Source of the DNA: Chlamydomonas sphaeroides | Taxonomy: Eukaryota; Chlorophyta; Chlorophyceae; Chlamydomonadales; Chlamydomonadaceae | Assembly: GCA_001662425.1 (NCBI GenBank) | Contig: BDDC01000270.1 | Span: forward strand, 1-64,000 | Length of the DNA stretch: 64,000 nucleotides | Reading direction: 5' to 3' | In this document: piece by piece, positions 47,701 through 58,675 of the stretch | How the letters are laid out: every line of letters starts with the position of its first letter | How positions within the stretch are numbered: the first letter of the stretch is position 1 | The notes under the pieces: model-generated | What the model saw: the letters and a program-made list of their open reading frames with translations, nothing else | Told to the model about the DNA's origin: nothing | Databases searched by the model: none | Made by a program: the position numbers and the translations under genes

Positions 47701-48561
47701 GCTCAAGTACGTGTCCTTCATCTACTGGGGCTGGAACCTGCTGCTGAAGGTGAGATCCGGCAGAGCTCAGGGAGATCCTGGACGCAGATAAAGAGTGGGG
47801 GGTTAGAGGTCGGCGACCTCGCATTGCGTGGCGCGCAGCGTTTTGGGCCCCGGCCGAGGGACGACAAATTCCAGCATGCCAATAAACACACGAACCCGCA
47901 CTTCCCCTTTCCATTTCCACACTGAGCGCTTCACGCCACCGCGTCGCCCCCAACAGATTGAGTTCCAGGACCGGGCCTACGGCGGGCGCTGTCTGGACAC
48001 GCCGGAGGGCGCGGCGGCGGACAGCCGCGCCGCCGGCGGCGTCTGCAGCATGGCGCAGATGAAGATCTTCGAGGTGGACGTGGAGGTGAGGGCGTTTGGT
48101 TCGTAGGGGACGGGGTGTGGCGTAGGATCCACATGCGGGTGCTGGACCCAGGCCGGTGTGGCCGAGAGGGTGCGCAAATGCGCATCCGCACGGGCACGCC
48201 GCTCCCTGCACACACACGCACAAGCTCCTACACGCACGCGGCCCCTTGAACCCCCTTCCCCCCCGCCCCCGCCCCCCGCAGGAGGGCGTGACCAAGGAGG
48301 TGTGCATCCTCATCGGCATGCTCATCTTCATGCGCCTCTGCATCTACTACGTGAGCCGCCGGGCCGGGGGGCGGCCGGGACGACCGGGAGGGCCGGGCAG
48401 GGCGCGCCTCGCAGCTGCCGTTGCGACGCGCCGTTGCAAATGCCGCTGCACAATGCTCATGCAAGCCTATGGTAGGCATGCAACGGTTTCACATCAGCTT
48501 TCGTCACTTCCTCCCTCCGCAGTCGCTGCAATACAAGACCACCTTCAAGGGCCGCAAGTGA
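41725..48561 (+). CDS. ABCG-family half-transporter
   Basis: Twenty exons in phase give 835 residues: 41725-41900, 42146-42236, 42398-42529, 43193-43231, 43610-43762, 43956-44166, 44307-44366, 44557-44672, 44867-44975, 45123-45410, 45609-45955, 46254-46322, 46556-46654, 46795-46942, 47115-47195, 47428-47486, 47657-47749, 47957-48085, 48282-48350, 48523-48561. Walker A GPSGGGKT is near residues 152-159. The ABC signature is VSGGERKRVSIG, Walker B is MLLLDEPTSGLD, and the H-loop is SIHQPSSRLY. A Gly/Ala/acidic linker (about residues 375-545) separates the ATPase from the ABC2-type membrane domain, whose helices include VGVLAGMFWWQ, LLFFVELFMGFASLFAALFA and AVILIVLTAQSVGLLIGA. The NBD-then-TMD order and single set of motifs make it a half-transporter that must dimerise. 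Known: the family exports lipids, sterols or hydrophobic compounds; the substrate here is unknown. The linker is longer than usual. An in-frame ATG at 41713 is an alternative start. Confidence 0.9.
42821..42884 (+). repeat. Four 16-bp tandem repeats in ABCG intron
   Basis: Four copies of gggcaccgagctagcg, differing at one or two positions, lie in intron 3. Confidence 0.9.
43084..43103 (+). repeat. Decoy copy of an ABCG exon start
   Basis: The acceptor and first bases of exon 4 (cgccaggtgctgttcaac, 43189-43206) are nearly repeated at 43084-43100 (cgccaggtactgttcaac). After this the earlier copy loses similarity and reads out of family. Confidence 0.75.
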
Positions 48562-50533
48562 GGGCCGCAGCCTCTGTAGCGGGGCCGCGGAATCGAGCGG
48601 CGTGGCGCCGGCGGCTGGGGCCCCGGTCCTGGGCATCCCCTGGAAGTGGCTGTTTGCCTGAGCCGTGAGCCGCACGCGAGCGGTGTGGCGGCCGCAGCAG
48701 CGGCCCGCGCGGCGACCGAGGGCAGTGTGCCTGTGGCAGCAGCTGACGGGCGGCGCTAGTGAGTAGGAGCAGGCGTTGCCGCCGTCAGGGCCTGGCGTGG
48801 GGTTTTGGTTGCTTCCTGTTCGCACCTGCTCTTGGCTCCTGCATTAGGCTGGGCGGTGTGGTGGGGGTTGGGGCCGGGGTTTGTGGCACTTCTTCAAGAG
48901 CGCATGGTGCAGTGTGTGTGTGGTGCTGGCTGGGGCTGGGTGCTGGGCCCGTGAGCGGGTAGCGGGAAGAGGCGGGGAAGCGGCCCGGTGCGGTGCTGTG
49001 CTGCGCGTGCTGCGCCATGCCGTGAGCGAGATGAGCGACGGTGCATGAGTCAAGCTATGGCCTACTAAATGAGAAGGGCGCTGTGGCAATAAACGAGTAG
49101 TTCAAGGAAGTTGTCCGTGGCGACGGTTTGCGTGAAGGCTGTGTTTGCGAGGCGCGGTAGTGCGCTCTGCATGGGCTCCGGGTGTTTTGCCGGCTGCCAG
49201 TCGCGGGCGTGGAGAGCGTGGGAGAGATGTGTGGCCGTGTGTGTGTGCAGTTGCGTGTCGGGAGCTGGGTGCTGGCGGCGGAGGTGCCGGCCGGTGACGT
49301 GGCGTTGATTTGACGGGAGCGCGGAGTGGCGTGGAGCGGTATGCCGTCACCAAGGTGTGCCGATACGGCGGGTGGCGGCGGCGGGCCCGGCGAGTAAAGC
49401 ATGTTCATGCGGTTGGATGACAGGATGAGGTATGCTATGTGTGCACCGCTGGCGCGGCGGCGGGTCGCCGCTGCGCAGGGCGCCGGGTGTTGCGACGTGC
49501 GAGAGAGCTGTGAACGAGGCTGCTGCGCCTGGAGGCGGCGAGTGGCGGGTGGAGAGCGTGTTGGAGAGCGTGTTGCCGTGTCAGGGTGAGCGAGTGCGCG
49601 CTTGGAGCCGTGAAGCGCGGTGCGGTCGGAGGTGTCTGGCTGCGGTGGCTGAGGCGGGCGATGCACATCCCCACGATCTCTGATGGTGCACGGCGTGAGT
49701 GTGAGCTGCGGTATGCTATGGCGATCGGCTTTCATCCGATGTTGGTTGCGATGGCTCAAGACCATGTTGACGTCGAGCCGGGTCTGGCATGTCGGCCATC
49801 GCACTAGAAGAGAAGCAAGGGTAGTGAGGGTACCCAAAATGGGCTTGTTTGGTGCCGTCGAGGTTTTCAGACGTGGACGAACATCTCGAAGCCTGTAACA
49901 CCGTAGCGCCGAGCTGCAAAGCGCCGCCAACACGGGCTCACAACGTGCAGCTCTGCAAACCTCGCGCACCCTCGGGCTCCTGATGGGTTCACAACCCGTA
50001 GGCTCCCGCGGTTTTAACACAGCAGACGGCGTGGAGCACGAGGGACGCTCCCCTGGCCCAGCAGCCATGCACCCGCCGGTAACAACTCCATGCCCACGGG
50101 GGCCCCAGCTGCGGTCCGCCCCCACTCTCCTCTTCTGCACGCTGCCTTCGCCTCCACCCGCTCCGCAGTCCAGCACCTCCCTGCGCCCCCAAGGCCACTG
50201 GACCCTCACAGCCCCTCGCAGCGCCGCTCCTTGAACAAGCGCCGCTCTTGATTCTCTGCCCTTCGCGACGACGCCCTCAGCTACACACTGACCGCTCAGT
50301 CGCTCCTGCCGCTGTGCGCAGGCCGTCTCAGGCCTCGCCATCAAAGTTATATAAATGCGTCCCTGCGCCGCCGTCCGCCAGCGCCGAACGGAACGGACTT
50401 CAATGCACCCTTGAAAGCCACGGCCGTCCTCCGCAACCGCGATGCACCGCAACCTCACAAGGAGCCGCTGGCAGGGCCCCAGGGCGCCCTACCTCAAACA
50501 CGTCATCGCACGCGCAGCCGCCTTCAGCGGCCC
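48562..50533. other. Convergent 3' regions of ABCG and DPH3
   Basis: This is between two gene ends pointing at each other. A TATATAAAT word near 50346 lies on the plus strand, but no gene follows it. TGTAA occurs at about 49895. Long open frames on both strands have no family motif. Confidence 0.4.
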
Positions 50534-51424
50534 TCAGTGCACCTCCACCTCTGACGGCGCCGCCGGCACTGCGCCCGTGCCCGCGCTGCTGCCCCGTGGC
50601 GGCTGGGAGTCTTCAAAGTCCTCCTGCGGAACACATGCCGGCACAGGGTGGCGCAGGGAGGGAGGGCCCGCGTCATGGGCAGCTCCAGGATGCTGGCCGG
50701 CGCCGGCGTGCGGAGCTGCGCGCCGTTGCTCCGTGCCTCCGACGCCGCCATGTAAGCCTTGCGGTGCGTGACGGGGCTGCCGCACGCTGTGCTCTGAGCG
50801 TGCGGGTAGCGTGTCGAGGCAGGAGGGCTCGGTCCCGCGGGCTGCCCTGTCACCCATCCAGCGGTCTCACCGGGTCGTACACGACGGTTATGTAGAGGCT
50901 ACAGCTGGGGCAGCGCGCTATCTCCTCGCCCGCCTTCAGCTCCTCCTGCGGTGGGTTGGGGATGCAAGGCATGGGAGCTGGGGTCGCTGCGCGGCGCTCC
51001 GCAGCTGGCTGGCAGATGCAGTGGCTGCAACATCCTCCCAGGGCACGGCCGTTCAGTTCGTCGCGAGGTGCCACCGCAGCCGCGGCTGCTGGAGGCGCTG
51101 CGGCTTGCGCTGGAGGCCAGCGACGGCGCATGGGACGACCGGGAGTGTTGTCAGCTGCATTGCTGCTCCTGCGGCCTGCCCGAGCAGCTGGCCTCGCAGC
51201 AGCAGGAGCTGGACAGCGGGCTGCCATGTGCCCGTGTGCCTGTCTGGCCGGGGGCCTGTGCTGAGCCTGCCGTTGCAGCTTCAAGCTCGGCACCACGGTC
51301 GCCTGTAGCCGCCCAAGCTTGTTGTGCGGCGAGGGCAGGTGTTGGCGCTGCTGGCGGGTTAAGTGCAGGTGCTGGTGCTGTGTTGGTGGCGGTCCTTGCA
51401 CCGGGTCGGGGGCTAGGTGGGGTG

Positions 51425-51483
<59 letters not shown>

Positions 51484-51937
51484 GGCGGCCCCCCNNNNNN
51501 NNNNNNNNNNNNNNNNNNNNNNNNNNNNNNNNNNNNNNNNNNNNNNNNNNNNNNNNNNNNNNNNNNNNNNNNNNNNNNNNNNNNNNNNNNNNNNNNNNNN
51601 NNNNNNNNNNNNNNNNNNNNNNNNNNNNNNNNNNNNNNNNNNNNNNNNNNNNNNNNNNNNNNNNNNNNNNNNNNNNNNNNNNNNNNNNNNNNNNNNNNNN
51701 NNNNNNNNNNNNNNNNNNNNNNNNNNNNNNNNNNNNNNNNNNNNNNNNNNNNNNNNNNNNNNNNNNNNNNNNNNNNNNNNNNNNNNNNNNNNNNNNNNNN
51801 NNNNNNNNNNNNNNNNNNNNNNNNCAGCTGCCCACCTTGGTAATCTGAAAGAGGTCGCCACAGGGACAGGGGTATGTGTAGGCCTGCAGCTTCTCATTCC
51901 AGGTCATGTCCTCAATCTCCACCTCATCGTAGGACAT
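50534..51937 (-). CDS. DPH3: Diphthamide biosynthesis protein 3 (CSL zinc finger)
   Basis: Three minus-strand exons: 51937-51836, 50945-50871 and 50623-50534, joining in phase 0 to give 88 residues, close to the usual 80-90. The start MSYDEVEIEDMTWNEKLQAY is followed by YPCPCGDLFQITK, then EELKAGEEIARCPSCSLYI and VVYDPEDF. Zinc ligands C24, C26, C46 and C49 are all present. Known: DPH3 (KTI11) is a small iron/zinc protein. It passes electrons to the DPH1-DPH2 radical enzyme in diphthamide synthesis on elongation factor 2, and it supports Elongator in wobble-uridine modification. An assembly gap falls wholly in intron 1, so no coding sequence is lost. The Pro/Ser/Gly-rich C-terminus is lineage-specific. 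Confidence 0.93.
51427..51824. other. Poly-C tract and assembly gap in DPH3 intron
   Basis: A C homopolymer of about 55 bases, then cggggcggcccccc, runs into 330 Ns (51495-51824). It has the same form as the gap at 33915-34309. Confidence 0.95.
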
Positions 51938-53134
51938 CCTGGCTCGCTAGCAGTGCTTGGTGCTACCAGAGGACACAGGAAGAGGGTTACAGAGGGCGCC
52001 CGGCTTCGCTCCACGAAGATGCAATGATGGCGGCCTCCGGTCCGCGTCCGGCGACTCGCGGCTGGCACGGCGGAGTTTAAATGCTTGGTTAAGCGCTATA
52101 GTTCCTGTGTGCGTGTCTAATTGTAGCAACGCAGAGCGAGCTGGAGCGCAGGAGCCAAGGATTTAGTGCTAGCCAAGAACGACCTCAAAGAAGGTTTGTT
52201 GAGTTAGAGCTGAGCGTAGAGCTGCAGAAAATAGTACCTTCGCAATTATTGCAGTCACGCAACGTGGAGCGTAACCCACACGCGTCGCCCCGCACCCCGT
52301 CTTCACGCGTCGCCCCCCGCACCCCTAATCTCCTCGTGTATCCTTCTGCAGCCCCGACGCCCCTCGTAGATTGATGTTTACGCCAGCTAGAGTTTGCAGA
52401 AGCGCGTACCGTACTGTGGACCGGTATGTTACATGGTTGCCCGAGCAACTTGAACGCAACGCCGACAGCACACATCCCCGGACCCCACGCCGCCACTCCC
52501 CGTAGTCAGCGTCTCCGCGAGCCGCGCTCGTCAGCATCGGTTCTGTACCTTGCCGTCTGGCAGTAACTTCGGCCATAAGCAACAGGGCCGTCAGCCTCGC
52601 TCACGTTCAGCGTCCACTCACAACATCTTCGTCCACGTCACCTCGTCGCAACTTCCGCTTTCACCAACTTGTCCGCCTGCCCAGCCGCCATAGCGCTGTC
52701 GTCTCGTCAGCATCATCGCCGTTGTCGTCGCCCCCACAACCGCAGCCCCCAGGCTGCTCGAGCCGCCCAGCCCAGCAAACCGACCGTGTCAGCCCCACAC
52801 TTCGGTCAATGGTCAACGCCTTGACCCGTTGACCGGCGCGCGTTGACCGCACACCCCTGCCGCCACCAGCATAGCTCTGCAGTTGCTGTTCATTGCGCCG
52901 CCATTCCCAAACACGAGCTTCGACATCTGCGCATGCGTTGGTGCACGTTTCCGCGCCCTCGATCGGCACCACCACCCTGCCGGATCTGTGCCGCCACGGC
53001 CGCCGATTGTGCGCTGCCGCGGCCCTGCCGCCGTCAGCACCTCGGCTGTCGCATCGTCGCATCGAGCAGCTCCACGCCTTTGCTCACTCCGCCCCTAACG
53101 CCGCCGTCGCCTGCTGCCTCCCCCCGCAGCCGCC
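51938..53134. other. DPH3 5' flank and 3' UTR of the next gene
   Basis: The DPH3 promoter (minus strand) lies at the left. On the minus strand a TGTAA at 52433-52429 would end the neighbouring gene with a 3' UTR of about 700 nt. The stretch 52080-52480 is comparatively AT-rich. No exon is supported. Confidence 0.4.
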
Positions 53135-56100
53135 TTACTGCGCCTCCGCTGCCGCTCCCGCCGCCGCCGCCGCCGCCTTCCGTGTCCTGCGCGCCGCCGC
53201 GCCCGGCACGTCCGACAGCAGGGTGGCGACCTTGCCGGTGCTGGCGGTGGGGCCGCGGAACATGGTCTGCATCGCCTGAGCCCGCTCGTACAGGTCCTGT
53301 GGAGCGACGAGGAGAGCGAGGTGGGGCGGCAGGAAGCGGTAAGGCAACAGCGGCGGCAGCATGGAGGGCGAGGAGGGCGGCAAAGGCTGCAGCAGCCCCA
53401 GGCAGCGGCCTGCATGGACGGCGCTCGAAGTTCTGCGCTGCGCTGCTGTGTTATGCTCCGAGAAGGGAGCGTGCGTGCCGCCGCAGCGCCTGGCGGCGGG
53501 CTCACCGTAGGGTCGACCTCGAAGGGCACGTACTCATCCTTCATCTCGCTGATCCAGGCACTGGGCTGCACCAGATTGATGCCGTTCTTCTGCGGAGCGG
53601 GCGGGGCACGGCGAGGCGCATGGTGAGGGACGCGGCGAGGCGCATGGCTGTGGACACGGCAAGGGGCACGATAGCCCCGCAGCTTCCCGCGGCTCACGGC
53701 TCCCCCGGCGGCGCCAATCGCCACCCAGGACCTGCCTCCCTCGTGCCTCCCCCCCGCTCACCGGCCCTAGCAGCAGGCTGCCGCGCAGCAGGGTGCTGCG
53801 GCCCACCTCCTCCCCATCGTGCCACCAAACCCAACCACCCTACCCTTTCCCCCTCGCCCCTCAACCCCCGCTCACCGGTCCCAGCGGCAGGCTGCCCCGC
53901 AGCAGCGTGTTGCGGCCGTTCTCTGCCAGCGCCTGCTGCGCCCGCTGCATGGCCGCCACGTCCTGAGGCGAGGGCAGCACCAGCGAGAGCAGGGCAGCGG
54001 CGGCGCAACAGGTCAGCAGGCGATAGAGCGCTCACTGCCGGTGCCGAGCTGCGTCCAATACGTGGTGTGGCCCCAACCCCTAAACCCCGGCATCCCCGCC
54101 CTCTTCCCCTTCCGGCCCGCCAACCCCATTGCTCCTCGGCGCCTACCTCAGCGTCGCGCTTGCCAAACTGCGAGCGGTACGTGGTCTGGCCCTGCGCCGG
54201 CGGGAAGGTCGCGGTGCTGCCGCCACGCGGCCCCAGGAACGACTGCGGCACCGGGTAGGCGTCGCGCAGGGGCGCCATGGCGGTGTGGGGGTTGACCGCG
54301 CCCACGCTGCACGTGACCTCGCGGTACCTGGGGCCCAGGGATGGGGCGTGGAGCGCCACAGTCAACACTCCGCCGTCGTGCAGTGTGACCAGGGTTGAGG
54401 ATGTTAAGGCGGACAAGGTTGACGCAGCGTGAACGACAGCAGTCCCTGAGCTCCAGCCAACGCACTTGATGGGCTCGGTGCGGTAGGTGCTGCTCGAGGG
54501 CCGCTCGCGGCCGGCCGCAAACTTGCCGCCGCCAAAGGCATCTGCGGGGGGGGGGGCGTCAGCGCGCGGGCGGGGTAGGCACGGCGTCAGCGGGGCAAGG
54601 ACGGCGCATCCTGGCCGCCCGGCTGCTCCCTCTGCCCCCAAAGCAGACCATTACGACGCCCGTCTGCAGGCACGGCCACTCACCCAGGTACGTGCTCATC
54701 TGCGGCCCGCTGCCGGCCGTCGCCCACTTGAGCGGCACCTTGCTCGCAAACGTGTCCTTCTTGCTGCCCGCCGTCGCCCACGCGCGCGCCGGCGGCGGCA
54801 CCGCGCTCGCCGCCATCGGCCCAACCCGGTTGCCAGTCAGCGCGCCGCCCGCCGTCGCCGGCCGCCGTGACGGCCGCAGCGCGCGCTGCTCCGCGCCGCC
54901 CTCAAACGCCAGCTCCACCGTGGACGGCCGCAGCTCCACCGACGCCGTGGCGGGGCGCTGCCTCTGCCGGCTGAGCTGCCGCCGCGCGTGCTTGATGGCC
55001 AGCTCGGTGTGGGGGCCGCCCATGGTGTGCAGCTTGGTGTGCGCCTTGAGCTGCTCCTCCAGCTCGGGGTCGGTGATGCGCGCCATGGGGCCGTGCACGC
55101 TCTGGCTGTGGCTGCGCAGCTGGTCGGGGTCCGCCACGGCGTGCATCTGGCGCAGCGCCAGCAGCATGTCGCGCTTCTGGTCGTCGGACGCGGCCTGGGA
55201 GGCAGTGGGGCGGGGCAGGGATGAGGGATGGAGTCAGGGCTGTGCAGGCAGGGCGCGCATGGCGCGAGGGCGGCATGGCACGTGATACGCGTGGCGCTGG
55301 CGCCATCGTGCAGTGCCAGTAGCGCCCTTACCGCGAACACGCCCTCGAAGTCCTTGGTGCGCGCGCGCTGCAGCAGGTCGCCAAAGTAAGTCTTCTGGCG
55401 CAGCATCCACTTGAAGAACTCGCGCTGCGAGGGGCAGAGGGGTTAGGGTGGAGCGCAGCAAGGCGGGGTGAGGCAGGGGTACTCGCGCATGAGGTCGGGC
55501 AGAGGCGCGCCGCACAACAAACTCGCCGCTAAGCATGGGCAAACCGCTCACCTCCTTGACCGCGTCCGTTCCGGTCCGGACCTTGTGCACCTCGTCATTC
55601 ACTCTGTTGTACGTGGTCTTGTAGTACAGCTTGGCGGCGTCGCGTGAGCCCTGCGGTTTCAGGGTTCCAGAGCTTCATGACCATCACACAGGCTGCCAGG
55701 CCCCCAACCCCGTCTACTCCTGTATCAGCATGACTTTTTCTTTGTCAGCACGTGCTCGACTCACGCTCTTAAGAGAGTCGCCCCACTCGCTGTTGAATGT
55801 GTAGTTGGGCACGGGGTCGGCCTTGGTGTCACGAAGCGCCGCGTCGTAAATCTCCGGATAGGCGCTGCGCAGGTTGAAGCTCTCCTGGTACGTCGTCGCG
55901 TGCGGCGAGATGTGCACAAAGCCGCTGCCGCCGCGCGCCGCCGCCGCTGACAGGAGCGCCGCGCCGCTGCTCGCGGCGGCGGCGCCGGAGCCGGTGGGCA
56001 GCGACGACTGCTCCGCCAGCGCGGCGGCGATGGTCGCGGCGGCTGCCGCGGCCATAGCCTCCGGCGGCGACTGATCCGGCGTCGCCGGCGCGGCAAAGGA

Positions 56101-57177
56101 GATGGCCCGGCGGCGGCCGGCGGCCTGATCGAACGCGGCCGCCGCGCCGCTGACGGCGGCGGCGCCGGCGCTGTGCGGCCGGCCCGCCGTCGCCGTCGCC
56201 GTTGCAGCGGCGGCGCTGGTGCTGCCGCCGGCGGCCAGTAGGCCCATCAGCCGCGCCTCGGCGTCGCTGTCACGCTGCCGCCGGGTCGCCTCCGCCGCCG
56301 CCTCCGCCGCCGCCTGGTCTTGGAGCCCCATGAGCGCGGCCTGTGTCTCTGGCTTGCTCAAGGCTGCCCGAGTGGCGGTGTAGGCCCAGGTGTTGAGGAC
56401 AACGGCGCCGGCGCTGGGCGAGGGGACGACGGGCGCGCGGTGGCGGCCGGGGCCCGAATGAGGGCCCGAGGTAGCGGGCGAGATGGTGGCGCTTGCGGCG
56501 GCGATGGTACTGCCGGTACGACGCCGTATCTTCTCCAGGGTACGGTTAACGAACTCGGCGTCGGCATCGAGCGTCTTGTGTGCGTCGGCGGCCGTCTGTT
56601 GCGGGGGACGCAGGTGTTGTTGTTGCACGCAGCCGTCGACCGAGTCGATAGACGTCTATCAACGTATCAACGAATCAAAGATGAATCACGCAAAGATAAG
56701 CTACGGGCTGGTTGCACCGTCCGACCCCAAGGACAGCAGTCGAGCACGCGCATGACCCAGGGGCCTGCGGGCCCCGGCACGGGGGTGCGTATGCGGCGAG
56801 TGTGTGCCATGTGCGCCGCACCTGAATAGACTGGAACACGCGCTCGAAACGCTCCCGGTCTGTGGGCTCCGCTCGCCCCAGCCAGGACTCGAGCTCCTTG
56901 CTGAAGAGGTCGCGCTGCGGGGGACAGGCCGAGGGCGTTGGCGGGTTTTGAGCGTGCCAGAGACATGGACTTGAGCAGGGAGAGGTGCGCTGGCGAAGGC
57001 AAGCAGGTTGAGCAGGCGGATACCCTGGCTGGATCAGGTCCCCCTCCCCTTCCTCCACAGACGTGCGACGCCGCCCGGAGCTGCAGGGCTCAATAAGAAG
57101 CGGTGCATCGGGCACAGCGGGCATACCTTGAAGGTTTCCCCCATCACAGACGGCGGGATGTATGTGCCGGTTGCCAT
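53135..57177 (-). CDS. Protein with TTYxxxF motifs, possibly axonemal
   Basis: Eleven minus-strand exons in phase give 755 residues: 57177-57127, 56914-56822, 56595-55765, 55650-55552, 55424-55332, 55194-54684, 54541-54466, 54327-54147, 53962-53876, 53589-53506, 53296-53135. The start is MATGTYIPPSVMGETFK. A long Ala-rich stretch in exon 3 ends in ordered sequence TTYQESFNLRSAYPEIYDAA and NYTFNSEWGDSLKS. Later parts include LYYKTTYNRVNDEVHK, FFKWMLRQKTYFGDLLQRAR, STYRTEPIK and TTYRSQFGKRD. Known: TTY/STY-x3-F type motifs recur in SAXO-like and other microtubule inner proteins of cilia. Assignment to that group is inference from motifs only; I do not recognise a named family. The relic exon at 53809-53762 is not included. 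Confidence 0.7.
53762..53809 (-). pseudogene. Duplicated piece of exon 9
   Basis: On the minus strand this reads EVGRSTLLRGSLLLGP followed by GTGAGC, nearly repeating the end of exon 9 (NGRNTLLRGSLPLGP followed by GTGAGC, 53920-53876). It keeps frame and donor, but upstream sequence is purine-rich and lacks a proper acceptor, so it is probably unused. Confidence 0.65.
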
Positions 57178-58675
57178 GGTCGAGGCCGAGCAAGCCTTAA
57201 CGGGCAAGTGGGCGCGGGGACGCGGTCTGTAGAAACGTGGCCAATCGAGGCCAGCATTACTTGCTGCAGCCGTGGTGCCGTTAAGCGACTGGGCAACAAG
57301 TGAAGCTAAGCGATTCGCGCACGCCAGCCAGCATGCGAGCCACGTCGCGCTCACGCGGCGCCCAATAGCTGTGGCTGCTAAGTAAGCGGTGTGAAACGAA
57401 CTCACAATCCTACACGGTGAAGCCGCGCCCTCGTATGGTAAGTTGATAACAGCGCGTCGGCTGGAGCAGACTTTGGCTGTACTGTTAGTGTGTAGTTGTC
57501 CTACTATTGAGCTTGTCTGCATAAGTATGTATGAGTGCGCTGTGTTGTGTGATGTCTGCTTCTAAGACCACACGGCACGAACCCCCGACCCCAACCAAAC
57601 CCCGCCTGATACCTGATTGAGCGATGCCCCCATCGTTATTTCCACGCCGCCCTCGCCATGACATATTATACACGATTTCACTTGCTGCAAATAGTCCCCG
57701 CCCTTGTGATGTCACCGTTGCTGACCGACCATCCACCCCGCCCTCGTGCCCGCCCTGCCCCTCCCTGCCGTGCCCTGCAACCTGTCGCCTTTGCGTGCTC
57801 TCACCCCACCCATCGAACCCCGGCTGTCTCACCCCACCCATCGAACCCCGGCTGGTTGAACTTGATCGGGCGAAGCAGTCAGCCTTAGGGGCAGAATCCC
57901 GTCGTTCCGCCTCGGAAAGCAACTATGCGCAATGGGCGCGACCTGGCGCGACGCGGCGATCCATCCATCTGGGCCAAACCCGCCTGCTGCACCGAGCGAT
58001 CCTACCACGAGACACGCAGTTTGAAGATCTACACAGCGCGCTACCCTGTTTGAGCCTTACTTTGAGCGTTCGTCATTCTCGGGGACCTTCCACGAGGCTC
58101 GTGTTCGTGCTGCGTGCCGACGAACAGCTAGTAGTAGAGAGCATACGGTGCATCTGCTTGCAGCCTTATGGCCTAGCTTTGAAGCTGTTCGTCTCGGAGC
58201 AGACTTTTATGACGAGCGGCGCAAGGATGACAGGCTTCTCTAAAGGCTCTCCGTCCAAAATGTTGAAGCACGCAAGCACTCGCGCACGAACGCTGTGCGC
58301 GGTCGTTTTGAGCCACGTCACAATTGCCGCCGCGGAATCGTCGTCGCGAGGAACCTCCTCCCGCAACGAGCCGGCTGGCTTCTCGGATGTGCTTCACTGG
58401 GCGGTAAGCTTTGCCGACCGCCTCGGACTCGCTCGGACGGGCACGTGCGGCGTTCAACCGGTCGCTGGTGGTTCCACCTTCCACACATCCGCACCCACAC
58501 GAAGCTACTTCGGCACGATCCTTTTGGAGTCATGAGCCCCTACCATCCATGCCACATGCCCAACAGACAGAAGCCAGTCCGCTTACCTGACAGGTTGTCT
58601 TGCGGCCTCGCGCCAGCTCGCTTACTACCCCTTCACTGCACCTCGCTCCCACCCTTGCTCCAGACCTACCTACTG
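57178..58675. other. Divergent intergenic region
   Basis: This lies between two divergent genes. It includes a direct repeat of about 27 bp (caccccacccatcgaaccccggctg at about 57801 and 57830). A plus-strand open frame of 303 codons (57624-58535) has no motif or splice context. The 5' exon(s) of the membrane protein at 58676 could lie here. Confidence 0.4.

Noticed and set aside
50346..50354. TATATAAAT as a plus-strand promoter
   Set aside because: No plus-strand gene follows; the region is the 3' end of DPH3.
49055..50458. 467-codon minus-strand frame downstream of DPH3
   Set aside because: Lies after the DPH3 stop, in probable 3' UTR/intergenic DNA; no recognisable protein feature.
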